A stretch of 64,000 nucleotides of DNA from an uncultured Chlorobiaceae bacterium. Its GTDB lineage: Bacteria; Bacteroidota; Chlorobiia; Chlorobiales; Chlorobiaceae. The position numbers were made by a program, and so were the translations under genes. Position 1 is the first letter of the stretch; each line of letters opens with the position of its first letter. Shown here piece by piece: positions 52,041-60,805 of this stretch. The notes under the pieces were generated by a model. That model had not been told where the DNA came from and ran no database searches. It saw nothing but the letters and a program-made list of their open reading frames with translations. Where the stretch lies: positions 40,152 to 104,151 of the forward strand of contig CAJEXQ010000005.1 in the NCBI GenBank assembly GCA_903994635.1, in the 5' to 3' direction.

Positions 52041-54053
52041 TCAATTATAACGACCCTTAACATGTTGTTTAAGCGCCATCGCTCGTATTCTTTTTTCAGT
52101 TTCTAAAAGGCCCTCCTCAAAAAAGCCCTCTGGCCAATCCTGAATAGCACCATATTCATTGATGCTCACTTCCCTGAATGACGAACCACTCTCTTTTTTT
52201 TCTACGAAATAGACTTTAGTGGCCTCTTGCCAAGGTGAGCTTTTGGAACCTTCAGCAATCCGGAGACGAATACGGTTAATAATGTGCTCACTGTGAGTCT
52301 CAACCAAGCACTGTTTGCCGAGCTGCGTCAGAGAAAGGAAAAAATCAGCCAATCGAGACTGAACTTTTGGATGAAGATGCAATTCCGGTTGCTCAATAAT
52401 TAACGTTGTATCAGGTTTTGCAAGCAATCCTGCTACAATAATGGGAAGAACCTGACTGACACCTACACCCACTTGAGTCAGGTCATGATTTTTATTCCTG
52501 TTGCTCATGGAAACCTGAAGCTCATGGCCAAATTGATCTGAATCTTTGCTCTCAATATTTTGAGCCACGCCAAGGTAGTCCAGCCAGGCAGCAACAGCAT
52601 CATGGAGAGAACACGTAACCGGAACCGAAATATTAGCTGAGTTGGAAAAATATGAGGGTGGTAAATATTGAATGTCGCGCATTTTTAGACTTTCAAATAC
52701 TGCTGCCGTATTTTCCCCTTTCAAGCCAACATCTTCAAGATACGATGTTGAAGAGATCGGATATGATGACTCAGGATCAATTCTTAATGGTCCTATATAT
52801 CGAACATAATCGGCAAAGAAAGACTTTAGGTACCCATTATCTTCTCTGCTATTAATCTGCAAGAGCTTTACCCCAACCTCTCCATTCCGTCTTACATCCA
52901 GAATCATCTCGTCAAGAAGTGCCTGAAATTTTTGGCTATCATAGAGCTTTTTCATAACCGCCTCCCAAAAACAAAATGGAGAGGTGTAATCTCCGTCAGT
53001 TAATCCACTCCATAAAACCCACAAGTTCACACTTTCTTCATCCAATATCGTTAAGAGGGCATCTTTAGGATCATCAAGTGACGGTGCAATAACATAATGA
53101 ATCTGATCTATGCCTTTTACAATTTCTTGGATACATGACTTTATCTTTGTGGGAAGTGCACCATCTAAAAATTCGAAGGTACATATTTCCGGAGAGATTA
53201 CATCTCTGATTGCCTCAATTTTTTCAATTTCAGTTTCAACTAACGATGTTATCAATACGGGTAAGAAATGCCAGAAAGAACATCCAATCGCCTCTGATCT
53301 ATACAAAACCTCTTTATGATATATTTTGCCATAAGGCCGTTCAGCATAAGTATACAAAAATTGACCCGATGAGTCCAACAAATGAAAATGACCGAAAAGT
53401 TCTGAGACGTATAATCTATACAATGTTTCCCTATCCATCATATCCCCAAAATCACCACTACGCTGGAAACTGGCTCGCTCAAGTTTAACATTATAATCCA
53501 ATGAGCTCAGAACCTCTTCACGATATGGAGTATCTATTACCTTTTGTTTAGAACTCTTAGCTTCCTCTGTTGCTCGAACTGCCACCAAGGAACAATCATA
53601 CGCATTATTATCAGTAATATTTTTTAGCACTGTAAGTGCTACCGAAGATAACGTTGGGCTTGAAGAAGAAGTCGATAGGTTAGCACTTGGTTTTGAATTA
53701 TCCATACCAAATGCTATTTCGCAGGATATTAACGAAATTTGCTCAATATCAATTCGACCATCAGAAAAGTTGTCTTCCGGTGGTTTAAGCTCCCAACCAA
53801 TGATGATCTGATCTGACACGCCATCAGTACTTTTTATATCGCTGAATTCGCCCAGTTGTATAAATTGACCATTCAATACGACCTGACGGGTAGGATCCTT
53901 ATCCAAAAGAGTCTGTGAAATAAGCAGGATAGACTGGAGAAGCGTACTTTTCCCACTACTGTTCGTACCGGCAAAAATAGTCAGGGGAGCAAATTCCAGT
54001 GTTGTCTCATTCTGGACAGACTTGAAATTGCCCAATTTCCATTTTGTAATCAT
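52041..54053 (-). CDS. DUF3696 AAA ATPase, first of pair
   Basis: A ~670-residue paralog of the next gene, starting MITKWKLGNFKSVQNETTLEF at ATG 54053. It has the same Walker A (FAGTNSSGKSTLLQS), Walker B (LIIEQPELHLHP), switch His (VETHSEHIINR) and DUF3696 tail (IQDWPEGFFEEG), but a ~150-residue longer middle region. Such two-ATPase arrangements might form hetero-oligomeric sensors. The intergenic gap to the second ATPase is ~95 nt. Confidence 0.84.
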   Translation of the reverse strand: MITKWKLGNFKSVQNETTLEFAPLTIFAGTNSSGKSTLLQSILLISQTLLDKDPTRQVVLNGQFIQLGEFSDIKSTDGVSDQIIIGWELKPPEDNFSDGRIDIEQISLISCEIAFGMDNSKPSANLSTSSSSPTLSSVALTVLKNITDNNAYDCSLVAVRATEEAKSSKQKVIDTPYREEVLSSLDYNVKLERASFQRSGDFGDMMDRETLYRLYVSELFGHFHLLDSSGQFLYTYAERPYGKIYHKEVLYRSEAIGCSFWHFLPVLITSLVETEIEKIEAIRDVISPEICTFEFLDGALPTKIKSCIQEIVKGIDQIHYVIAPSLDDPKDALLTILDEESVNLWVLWSGLTDGDYTSPFCFWEAVMKKLYDSQKFQALLDEMILDVRRNGEVGVKLLQINSREDNGYLKSFFADYVRYIGPLRIDPESSYPISSTSYLEDVGLKGENTAAVFESLKMRDIQYLPPSYFSNSANISVPVTCSLHDAVAAWLDYLGVAQNIESKDSDQFGHELQVSMSNRNKNHDLTQVGVGVSQVLPIIVAGLLAKPDTTLIIEQPELHLHPKVQSRLADFFLSLTQLGKQCLVETHSEHIINRIRLRIAEGSKSSPWQEATKVYFVEKKESGSSFREVSINEYGAIQDWPEGFFEEGLLETEKRIRAMALKQHVKGRYN

Positions 54054-54090
54054 CGTAATAATTATTGACTTCAAAAAAATCAAACTTATC

Positions 54091-54138
54091 TAATGCGGTT
54101 CTTCGAAGATTTTAATGGTTTGAAGTAAAACCGCATTA
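54091..54138. repeat. Inverted repeat between ATPase cassette and ISL3 element
   Basis: TAATGCGGTT and AACCGCATTA form a perfect 10-bp inverted repeat with a 28-nt loop. It lies between the ATPase start and the end of the ISL3-family transposase, and could be a terminator, an operator or part of the element's end. Confidence 0.4.
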
Positions 54139-54293
54139 CTTCATCACGCGATATCCAAGTTCAGTTTCCCACAGAAAAACAATATTCTGGTACGGTAGCT
54201 CAGGAAGCTGTGAAAGCCTCTTGCCGATGCCTTGTAAAGCTGGATTTTGCTGTTTAGCCCCTCTGATACAGCATTGGTTATTTTGTGCTTGAG

Positions 54294-56126
54294 GTGAGTA
54301 GACCGGAGGAATTTCACCTCCAGCCCCTCGCAGATCCGGACAGGAACGTCCCCGCTCATCCGGCTCCCATCATCTAACCATCGAGGTATACCCCGCTTTC
54401 CAATGCGCAAATAAGTTTGGATTCTCTTCCGCCAGAAGTCGCAGTTTTCTGCTTGCTCTGGTTTTGTGCCCGCTCAATTGCTTGTACTTTCTCATCATCC
54501 AGTGTGCCAAGTAATAGTTCATGTGTTGCCAAACCGGTGCCATTGCTGAACCGTAAAATCGCGTGTAGTAGTTCTTCCATCCCCTCAGTATCGGGTTGAA
54601 CTGTGCTGATAAATCCCCAAGTTCCAAGCTGTTTTTGAGCTGTAGCTTCCACCTTCTGATCGTCTGCCGCATGTGTCGCAGTGCATCCCGGCTTACTCCC
54701 GGCAGAAACCCAATAAAGTAAGTTCCATCTTTCTTCTTGGCTTCCCGTGAACAGAAGGTAAAGCCAAGAAATGTAAACTGATTTACTGGATGCTCGTCCT
54801 TGCGATTGCTATCCCTGCAATACACTATTTGCGTCTTATCAGGGTGCAGTTCTAACCCGCACTCTCGGAACCGATGGTCAAGCTTTTGTATAACCAACTC
54901 TGCCTGTGCCTTGCTTTTACAGTGAAGAACTCCGTCATCGGAGTACCGACAAAACGGCACACCGGGTAGATTTTCGCTCACCCACCGGTCGAACGCATAG
55001 TGCAGAAACAGGTTCGCCAACAGTGGACTCACTACTCCCCCTTGGGGCGTTCCTTTTGTCCGTTCTATCAGCTCACCTTCCGGGGTCTCCATCGGTGCCT
55101 TGAGCCACCGCTCAACGTAAAGAAGAACCCACGGGGTTTGGCAATGTTTCCGAAGAGCACACATTAACAACTCATGGTCAATGTTATCAAACAGTCCTTT
55201 GATGTCGAATTCCACAACCCAGTCATATTCCCAATTTCTCTTCCTCACTACAGCTATAGCATCATGAGCTGAACGCCCCGGACGATAACCATACGAATCT
55301 TCATGAAATACTGGTTCCAATATGGGTTCAAGTACCATTTTCACAACGCTTTGAGCTACCCTGTCTGCTACGGTTGGAACTCCAAGCATACGCACTCCTC
55401 CAGATTTCTTCGGAATGCCCACACCCCTTACCGGCGGCGGAAAATAACTGCCGGAACTGAGCCTGTTCCATACCTTGTACAGGTTGTCTTTCAGTTTTGT
55501 TTCAAATGCCTGTAACGATTCTCGGTCTACACCGGCTGCACCTCCATTGGATTTCACTTTTTGATACGCTTTCAAGACAAGTTCTTTGGAAATTTGATAT
55601 GGCTTTGTCATACCGAAAAGCTCCTTCTGTTTGCACAGTTGACATGACTGTATGACCAGATGACGCGACTCCTTTGCTCCAGCCTCATTACAAGGCTTTC
55701 ATTGCTCATACGAGTCGCTCCGTCCCTTGAGGGCGCATTGGTATTCTCAGCCTCGCTTTTTACGCTTGTGCCTTTCCCTTTGCATCGCCAACGAAGGTTC
55801 CTGTAGTTCAATACAAGAGCCCGAACCAGGATCACGCTGCCTTTATGCCGGACACCGCTTGGCCAGTAAACAGGTTTCCGCCAAACTTTTCCTGAATTAA
55901 CTACTCCCTTCAGTTTTGATGTCATCTTAATCTTTTCGACACGTTCACGGCAGTTTGTTTGTACTCGTCTTCCTTGGCTCACACCTGACATCTTTACGAT
56001 GCCTTTTCCGTAACGCTCACGACAAGGGCTTTTGACCAATGCCGCTTACGGTGGTTTGCACCCTGCTCCTGCAAGCCGAATGCGAGGGGACTTCCCTCAT
56101 CTCTTGTAATGCTTGGCTACAGCGCA
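54294..56126 (-). mobile_element. Full-length group II intron
   Basis: The minus-strand element starts GTGCGC at 56126, matching the GUGYG 5' consensus, and ends CTACTCAC at 54294 (AY). The ~500-nt 5' RNA region precedes the ltrA-like ORF. Domain V (GAGCCGGATGAGCGG...TGTCCGGATC) and domain VI follow the ORF. It sits inside the ISL3 transposase gene. An ORF-deleted relative lies at 37177-37773. Confidence 0.85.
54370..55611 (-). CDS. ltrA: Group II intron-encoded reverse transcriptase/maturase
   Basis: A 413-residue LtrA-like protein with the RT domain (RMLGVPTVADRVAQ, YGYRPGRSAHDAI, FDIKGLFDNIDHELL, GTPQGGVVSPLLANLFLHY) and active site CRYSDDGVLHC (Y-S-D-D), followed by the GIIM maturase region (FLGFTFCSREAKK, LRGWKNYYTRFYG). 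No HNH endonuclease domain is present. It is intact and presumably supports splicing and mobility of this intron and perhaps of the ORF-less copy. Confidence 0.93.
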   Translation of the reverse strand: MTKPYQISKELVLKAYQKVKSNGGAAGVDRESLQAFETKLKDNLYKVWNRLSSGSYFPPPVRGVGIPKKSGGVRMLGVPTVADRVAQSVVKMVLEPILEPVFHEDSYGYRPGRSAHDAIAVVRKRNWEYDWVVEFDIKGLFDNIDHELLMCALRKHCQTPWVLLYVERWLKAPMETPEGELIERTKGTPQGGVVSPLLANLFLHYAFDRWVSENLPGVPFCRYSDDGVLHCKSKAQAELVIQKLDHRFRECGLELHPDKTQIVYCRDSNRKDEHPVNQFTFLGFTFCSREAKKKDGTYFIGFLPGVSRDALRHMRQTIRRWKLQLKNSLELGDLSAQFNPILRGWKNYYTRFYGSAMAPVWQHMNYYLAHWMMRKYKQLSGHKTRASRKLRLLAEENPNLFAHWKAGYTSMVR

Positions 56127-57453
56127 CAGTAGTTGAAGATGTTGTCTTTATGGCGTACCAGCATCTCTTTTACTTTTATCAGAGGTTTCAGTTCTGACTT
56201 CTCTACAGCAGCAACCCAATAGTTGAAAAAGAATTCGGCGCTGTCGTGGTTGGTAAACTGCCAAAACACTCTGAACATGTTCTTTAACGACCAGGCTATG
56301 CCGGTTTTCAGTTCACAGGCCATCAGTTGATTAAAGTTTTTTCGCTGTTTCTTCGTCATGTTTTCGGGATTTCGTAACCATACGAATCTTGAACCAGTCA
56401 GGGTGCTGTCTCCTGCTTTGTTAAGCTGACTGGATTCATGACGGCGAACTGTATCGACAGCTTCATTCAAATACTTACTGATATGAAACCGGTCATGCAC
56501 AATGTCGGCCTTGGGTAGCAGCCTGTTAACAGCACTTTTAAACGGCTTCCACATATCAAGAGAAACTGATTTTATCTGCTTTCGCTGCGATTTTTTGAGA
56601 CTGTTCAGCAACCTCACCGTCGCTTTTATGGTTCGCGTTTCGACAACATCAAGAACCCTGCCACCTTTGAGGTCGTTAAGGGTGGTTACATACCTGTGGC
56701 CAGCTCTGAAGCTCTTTTCATCAATACCAATATGCTCAACTGCGTCTGTGTTTCGACGGCTTAACCCTCGTTTAACAGCGCGGTTCATGATCTCATTGGT
56801 AGCATGCCAGTTCAGTTTCAACAACTTTGATGCCGCCTGAATGCTTGAACAATGCTGGAGGAGCGCAACAGCAAAGCCTTCAAACATCAACGTATAGCGC
56901 GAATGACGGTCTGCCCAAGGGACTTTGACTGTCTTGACTCCACATTGCTTACAATCACATCGAGGTACACGAGCGATGAGAATCGTTTCATACTGCATCG
57001 TATCGAGATATCGCCATCTTTGTTCAGGCGCTTTGTCATAGATGCTACTACTTTTACCGCAGTCCGGACAGTCAACCTTTTTACCGGTGTATTCAAGATG
57101 AATTTCTATCTGTTTTCCCAACATGAGCAACAGTACATCCTCTACTTTCCATGTTGTTGGTAATGCTAATAACTGCTGATAATGGGTTGTCGTTAAGCTT
57201 TGCATGAAATGCTTGGGTTCGTAATTATCACGGTGAATTTAGATTACGCTAAGCTAAACCCTTATTACTCTATTCCCACTATAATCTGCGGAGAGCCTCT
57301 AATGCCAAGTTACAACCAACCAGATGTCGTGCGAGTCCCACCAAAACTGCCATCTACTTGATACCGATATTAGAAAAATTGTTTACTATCATGAATTAAT
57401 ATTTTTTGCTTCATCAGAAATTTTTAAACACTCAAAATTGTCTCGAACAGGTT

Positions 57454-58573
57454 TTATAATCCGTAACTTGTTATGACTCCTTTAAACGCAAGAAAAACGT
57501 TTTTTGGTTCAACATTTTCAAGTATAATATTAAAAAATGCTTCTCTATATGTCTGTAGCGACATAAACCGTTTGCTATTCTCTATTCTATCAGTCTTGCT
57601 TGAACTGTTTGTTATACCATTGAATACAATAGATTTCAATTTATCATTCACGTCTGAAACATAGAGGTCGTTTGTGATCCGAAGACTAAGTTGTACTAGT
57701 AATTCATCGTAAATTTTATTTAAATCTTTATCCTTTAGGAAAGTCTCTGTAAACTCTTTTTTTGTTACAAAGTACCTCATTTTTTTTCAGTGTAGGGATT
57801 ATATTTATTTCTGGAAGATCATAATTAATGGTTAAAATTTTCGACGCCGGATCATATTGAGTGTCCCATTTGGTATACAAATCTTCAGGAAGATCAAACT
57901 GGTCTAATAAAGCATCAAAATAAAACTCCACAGCTTCTTTTTCACCATGTATAAAGCTTATTTTGAGCCTTTCGATACTATCGTTGTGTTCATTCTGCAA
58001 GCGAATAAACTTTTCCTTCTCTAAATCCAAGGAAACTAAGCGGGATTCAAAATCAGTTTGATTTTTTTCATTTGTAAACCTGATTACATTTATCTGATCT
58101 AATCGATTCTGTTTTGCCTGATATAGTCGATTCTGAGCCAAAAGAATTGCTTTCTCGCGTTTAGATTTGAAGAACCGACCAAAAAACCAAAAAACAGGGC
58201 GGAATTTTCTCTCATCAATTTCTGGAGGGATTACTTCATCCTTCATCCGCTCTGGAGCCGGTACCAAAAATACATCTGCCTTTTTAAAAGAATTCCAATC
58301 CAAAATAATCGGGTTTTGAATAGAGCATTTTATAATTGAAGTGAGAAGCTCTCTTTGTTTTTCAGATCCGAGCGTCATGTCTAGCGCATGCTGCTTAGCA
58401 TTCGCATTGGCTACAAGTTGTTTATTACGAACTGCCTGTTTATAAAGTCGAATATTATCTTTTCGAGCCCTACGATTAGCTGTTCTTACACCTTTAATAA
58501 GCCCAATTGTAAGACTGGTTAAAAAATTTGCACCTCCGGACATAGTTCCTCCTGCTAATACGCTTACTATCAA
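57454..58573 (-). pseudogene. Unknown ~370-aa protein, split by an A8 frameshift
   Basis: The first frame (58573-57728) starts with a short hydrophobic/glycine segment, then TANRRARKDNIRLYKQAVRN and a coiled-coil-like Lys/Glu/Gln-rich centre, reaching INIIPTLKK. At a run of eight A (57778-57785) the frame changes, and the second frame (57780-57454) gives MRYFVTKKEFTETFL to the C terminus VFLAFKGVITSYGL. The two parts are probably one gene. The homopolymer could reflect mutation, slippage-based phase variation or programmed frameshifting. I cannot name the family. A UDG-fold-like gene lies directly upstream. Confidence 0.55.
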
Positions 58574-58588
58574 GCCGACTAATAAAGT

Positions 58589-59416
58589 TCAACACCAAAT
58601 TCCTAAATGCTCGTGAATGATATTAATTGATGGAACCACCGTATTTTGCAAATATTCGGTGTGATCATTGATACCCCAATTGTAAGGAAAATGGGCGCTT
58701 GGGTGTGAAAACGCAGCTATAAACGACTCATGGGAACCAAGTTTTGCCTTATACACGAAATCTGACACCTGACTTACCGAGTCAAACGATTTTCTGATTG
58801 ATTTCTCCCAAAAACCTTTTCCCTGAACAATTATCACCGAAGGTTCAAGAATATGCATAACCTTACGAAAATGCCCACGACAGTTGTTCAACATCGTTTC
58901 CGTAGATAACCCTTTTGTACTACCATCACGCACGGCTGAACAGAGTAAGTAGTTGACAAGAGCAAATGCATCGAAAATATGAACGCGCTTGCCTTCAATT
59001 GACAGAAATTCAGAATTGTGATCAGTCCCGAGTGGAATACCGAAAATCAATCGAAGAGCGCTTGTTGTGCCTTTCATGTGAGGATTCCGGCCCTTATAAC
59101 CTTGCCCCGCAGCAAACCGGCAGTCAAGTGCAGAATAGCTGAACATTTTCGATCGCGCCGAGCAATCAACACGTGCTGGAGGATGCCCATATTCTTGCCC
59201 AACGACAACGACACGTAATGGCGTCCCATTGAATGAAACGCCGTAATATTTCCCTACGTGGTGAAGTTGCCCCTCGTAAAAGGCATCAGGGTGCGATGAC
59301 TTACACGCATTATAGTGCTGACAGACAAAATTATCACCCAAAACATTATCGGTCAGATACTGTTCAACTCCAAGTATCCGCGCTTCTGACTTTTGCTTCT
59401 CGTATGTCGCAGTCAT
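58589..59416 (-). CDS. Uracil-DNA-glycosylase-superfamily-like protein
   Basis: A 275-residue protein. VVVVGQEYGHPPA (residues ~68-80) sits where UDGs have the GQDPY-type motif A, and FSHPSAHFPYNWG near the C terminus resembles the HPS motif B; IIVQGKGFWEK lies between them. These suggest a divergent UDG fold, perhaps nucleotide- or DNA-binding rather than classical uracil repair. It starts at ATG 59416 and precedes the frameshifted unknown gene by ~15 nt, so they are likely one operon. Confidence 0.5.
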   Translation of the reverse strand: MTATYEKQKSEARILGVEQYLTDNVLGDNFVCQHYNACKSSHPDAFYEGQLHHVGKYYGVSFNGTPLRVVVVGQEYGHPPARVDCSARSKMFSYSALDCRFAAGQGYKGRNPHMKGTTSALRLIFGIPLGTDHNSEFLSIEGKRVHIFDAFALVNYLLCSAVRDGSTKGLSTETMLNNCRGHFRKVMHILEPSVIIVQGKGFWEKSIRKSFDSVSQVSDFVYKAKLGSHESFIAAFSHPSAHFPYNWGINDHTEYLQNTVVPSINIIHEHLGIWC

Positions 59417-59838
59417 AAATTACAGGTCATCTGGTGAAAGGCCCGTATGCTTTGCAACGCGAGCCAGCATTTTGGGGCCGATTTCATCACCATCGTGGAA
59501 GGCGAAAACAAAATCAGGCCAGCCATTACGGGAAAGTGTTTTGTGCGAACCGGATTGTCGCTTGACTTCCCAGCCAAGACGCGACAGCGCAGCCAGTAAA
59601 CGCTTGGCTTTAATGGACGGCCATTGGCTCGTGCCATAGCCGGGATAGAAATGTTTATGGCAAAGGGGCGACTTTCGCTATGCTCAATCCGTTCAGCAAT
59701 AACTCGAAGGGCGAGAACCTCCGCCTTGGACATTGCTTCCAGCGATGTAGCACCGTAAGCGAGAACTCCCGGTAGTTCAGGGACTTCCGCCAACCAACGC
59801 CCATCCGATTCTTGTTCCTGTTCGATGGTGAAATTCAT
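59413..59838 (-). CDS. hicB: HicB antitoxin with out-of-frame C-terminal extension
   Basis: The first ~70 residues are typical HicB: MNFTIEQEQESDGRWLAEVP, ELPGVLAYGATSLEAMSKAE, VLALRVIAERIEH. After NISIP the frame reads through the hicA region in the wrong phase to 59413, adding ~70 meaningless residues. The short HicB form would normally stop near 59640, so a one-base deletion at the hicB/hicA boundary (~59630) explains both the extension and the loss of hicA. Confidence 0.75.
   Translation of the reverse strand: MNFTIEQEQESDGRWLAEVPELPGVLAYGATSLEAMSKAEVLALRVIAERIEHSESRPFAINISIPAMARANGRPLKPSVYWLRCRVLAGKSSDNPVRTKHFPVMAGLILFSPSTMVMKSAPKCWLALQSIRAFHQMTCNL
59420..59637 (-). pseudogene. HicA toxin, frameshifted at its start
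   Basis: In the frame ending TAA at 59420 the sequence WPSIKAKRLLAALSRLGWEV and KRQSGSHKTLSRNGWPDFVF runs to TGLSPDDL, an almost complete HicA mRNA interferase including the catalytic His (SGSHKTL). The only nearby ATG (59637) is in the other frame, so a one-base deletion just after it has disconnected the start codon. Little or no toxin should be made. Confidence 0.72.
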
Positions 59839-59886
59839 TTCGCACTCCAGTTCAAGTTACGTTGACGCGGAAATTATACGCAGAAG

Positions 59887-60006
59887 TTATACCTGCCCGA
59901 TAACATCAATTATATCGATCCATCTACACCACAGCAATACGCACTCGGGCAACCGATCACGGATAACAGCAGACAAAACAATATTGGTATCAATAACCAC
60001 CTTCAT
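59887..60006 (-). pseudogene. PIN toxin N-terminal fragment
   Basis: From ATG 60006 the frame reads MKVVIDTNIVLSAVIRDRLP and stops after 39 residues. VIDTNIVLSAVI is the first strand of PIN nucleases. It overlaps the upstream antitoxin stop by 3 nt, so it was the toxin of that module, now truncated to less than a third. Confidence 0.65.
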
Positions 60007-60242
60007 CGGATATTTCTAACGTCAATAATTTCAGCAGCAATGTCTTCATCGGCAAGAGTCGATGATTGAGGCAAGTTTTGAACATGACACATGAGTGTCT
60101 GCCAGGATGATACCTTTTCATCACTCAGCATGCTTTGATCAACAATCAAAACTTCAAGAAGTACACCTTTCTGAAAAGGTAACCGGTCAAGCACCAATCG
60201 ACCTGACGAATCAACTTCAGCGTATGTCTTGTAAGCTTTCAT
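60003..60242 (-). CDS. Antitoxin of a truncated PIN module
   Basis: A 79-residue protein: MKAYKTYAEVDSSGRLVLDR then PFQKGVLLEVLIVDQ and a C-terminal acidic region. The start looks like an AbrB/VapB-type strand pair (VDSSGRLVLDRLPF). It is immediately followed by the PIN fragment, so its role as antitoxin is inferred from context. An AGGAGGTG site precedes the ATG. Its promoter region is repeated at 61170-61250. Confidence 0.6.
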   Translation of the reverse strand: MKAYKTYAEVDSSGRLVLDRLPFQKGVLLEVLIVDQSMLSDEKVSSWQTLMCHVQNLPQSSTLADEDIAAEIIDVRNIR

Positions 60243-60308
60243 AGCACGGCACCTCCTGTAACGTAAAAATCAGTCAATATCCTGAATTACTCAATTCTTG
60301 AACTTGAT
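60229..60308. repeat. ~80-bp direct repeat, copy A
   Basis: TAAGCTTTCATAG...CACCTCCTGT...ACGTAAAAATCAGTCAATATC...CAATTCTTG recurs at 61170-61250 with a few changes. It covers the start codon, ribosome site and upstream region of the PIN-module antitoxin, so copy B is a displaced promoter plus start. Confidence 0.7.
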
Positions 60309-60441
60309 GGACGGAGCTCAACCAACATCAGGGTTAACTTGGAAATAATTTTAATCGAACCTGTTCTCATGGAACAGCCGTTGATGGGTCTGCACTGTGT
60401 GCGGCAACCCGATGATGTAACTCTGCCATTTGTGTTTGTGA

Positions 60442-60537
60442 CTACTCAACAGTATATGATCCCTCGGCAGCAATGCTGTCCCAAATGTCCTCGACGAGCT
60501 GAATTCGCTCGAAAACGGAAAGCTTCAAACCAATAAA
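60442..60537 (-). pseudogene. Addiction-module component (TIGR02574-like) fragment
   Basis: The minus-strand frame reads LKLSVFERIQLVEDIWDSIA, then AEGSYTVE and a stop at 60442. LS-x-x-ERIQLVEDIWDSIA is the core of putative addiction module antidotes of ~70 residues. No start codon is visible and both ends are missing. Confidence 0.5.
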
Positions 60538-60539
60538 TT

Positions 60540-60794
60540 TTACCAAGAGAGTTCAACCGATTTTTTTTTGCATTTATCGTAAATAAACTCAGGATCAAGA
60601 TCAGCTCCAGACTCCCATTCAATGGTGTCAAAAGCAACTGTAACTTTTTCAAAAGATTTGCAATCTTTAAGTCGATTAAAAACTCCAAAACCCAGATATG
60701 GCTTCATATCCAACACTCCACTTTCACCATTACTAAAGGTGATATCAAGCATGAAATTAGCTCGGGGAACAACATCTATTACTGATGGATACAT
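60540..60794 (-). CDS. DUF2442 protein, pair 3
   Basis: An 84-residue DUF2442 protein: DVVPRANFMLDITFSNGESG, VLDMKPYLGFGVFNRLKD, CKSFEKVTVAFDTIEWESGADLDPEFIYDK. It follows its DUF4160 partner by 11 nt. It is more similar in layout to pair 2 (GVFNRLKD/MFEKLKD, DADLAPE/GADLDPE) than to pair 1. Confidence 0.82.
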   Translation of the reverse strand: MYPSVIDVVPRANFMLDITFSNGESGVLDMKPYLGFGVFNRLKDCKSFEKVTVAFDTIEWESGADLDPEFIYDKCKKKSVELSW

Positions 60795-60805
60795 TGTATT
60801 TTCTC

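Larger units (their letters stand above)
54144..57205 (-). pseudogene. ISL3-family transposase interrupted by a group II intron
   Basis: Exon 1 (57205-56127) gives the zinc-binding N terminus (CPDCGK...CDCKQCG), the DDE domain (HIGIDEKSFRAGHRY...SLDMWKPFKSAV, HDRFHISKYLNEAVD) and KEMLVRHKDNIFNY. Exon 2 (54293-54144) continues KHKITNAVSEGLNSKIQLYK and ends FFCGKLNLDIA. The coding parts appear otherwise intact, so correct splicing of the intron could restore a ~410-residue transposase. The exact 3' splice site is uncertain by one base (54294 or 54293). Confidence 0.85.

Noticed and set aside
54370..55611. The reverse transcriptase as the missing DGR RT
   Set aside because: It carries a maturase domain and sits in a structured group II intron; DGR RTs are shorter, lack the maturase region and lie near a template repeat.
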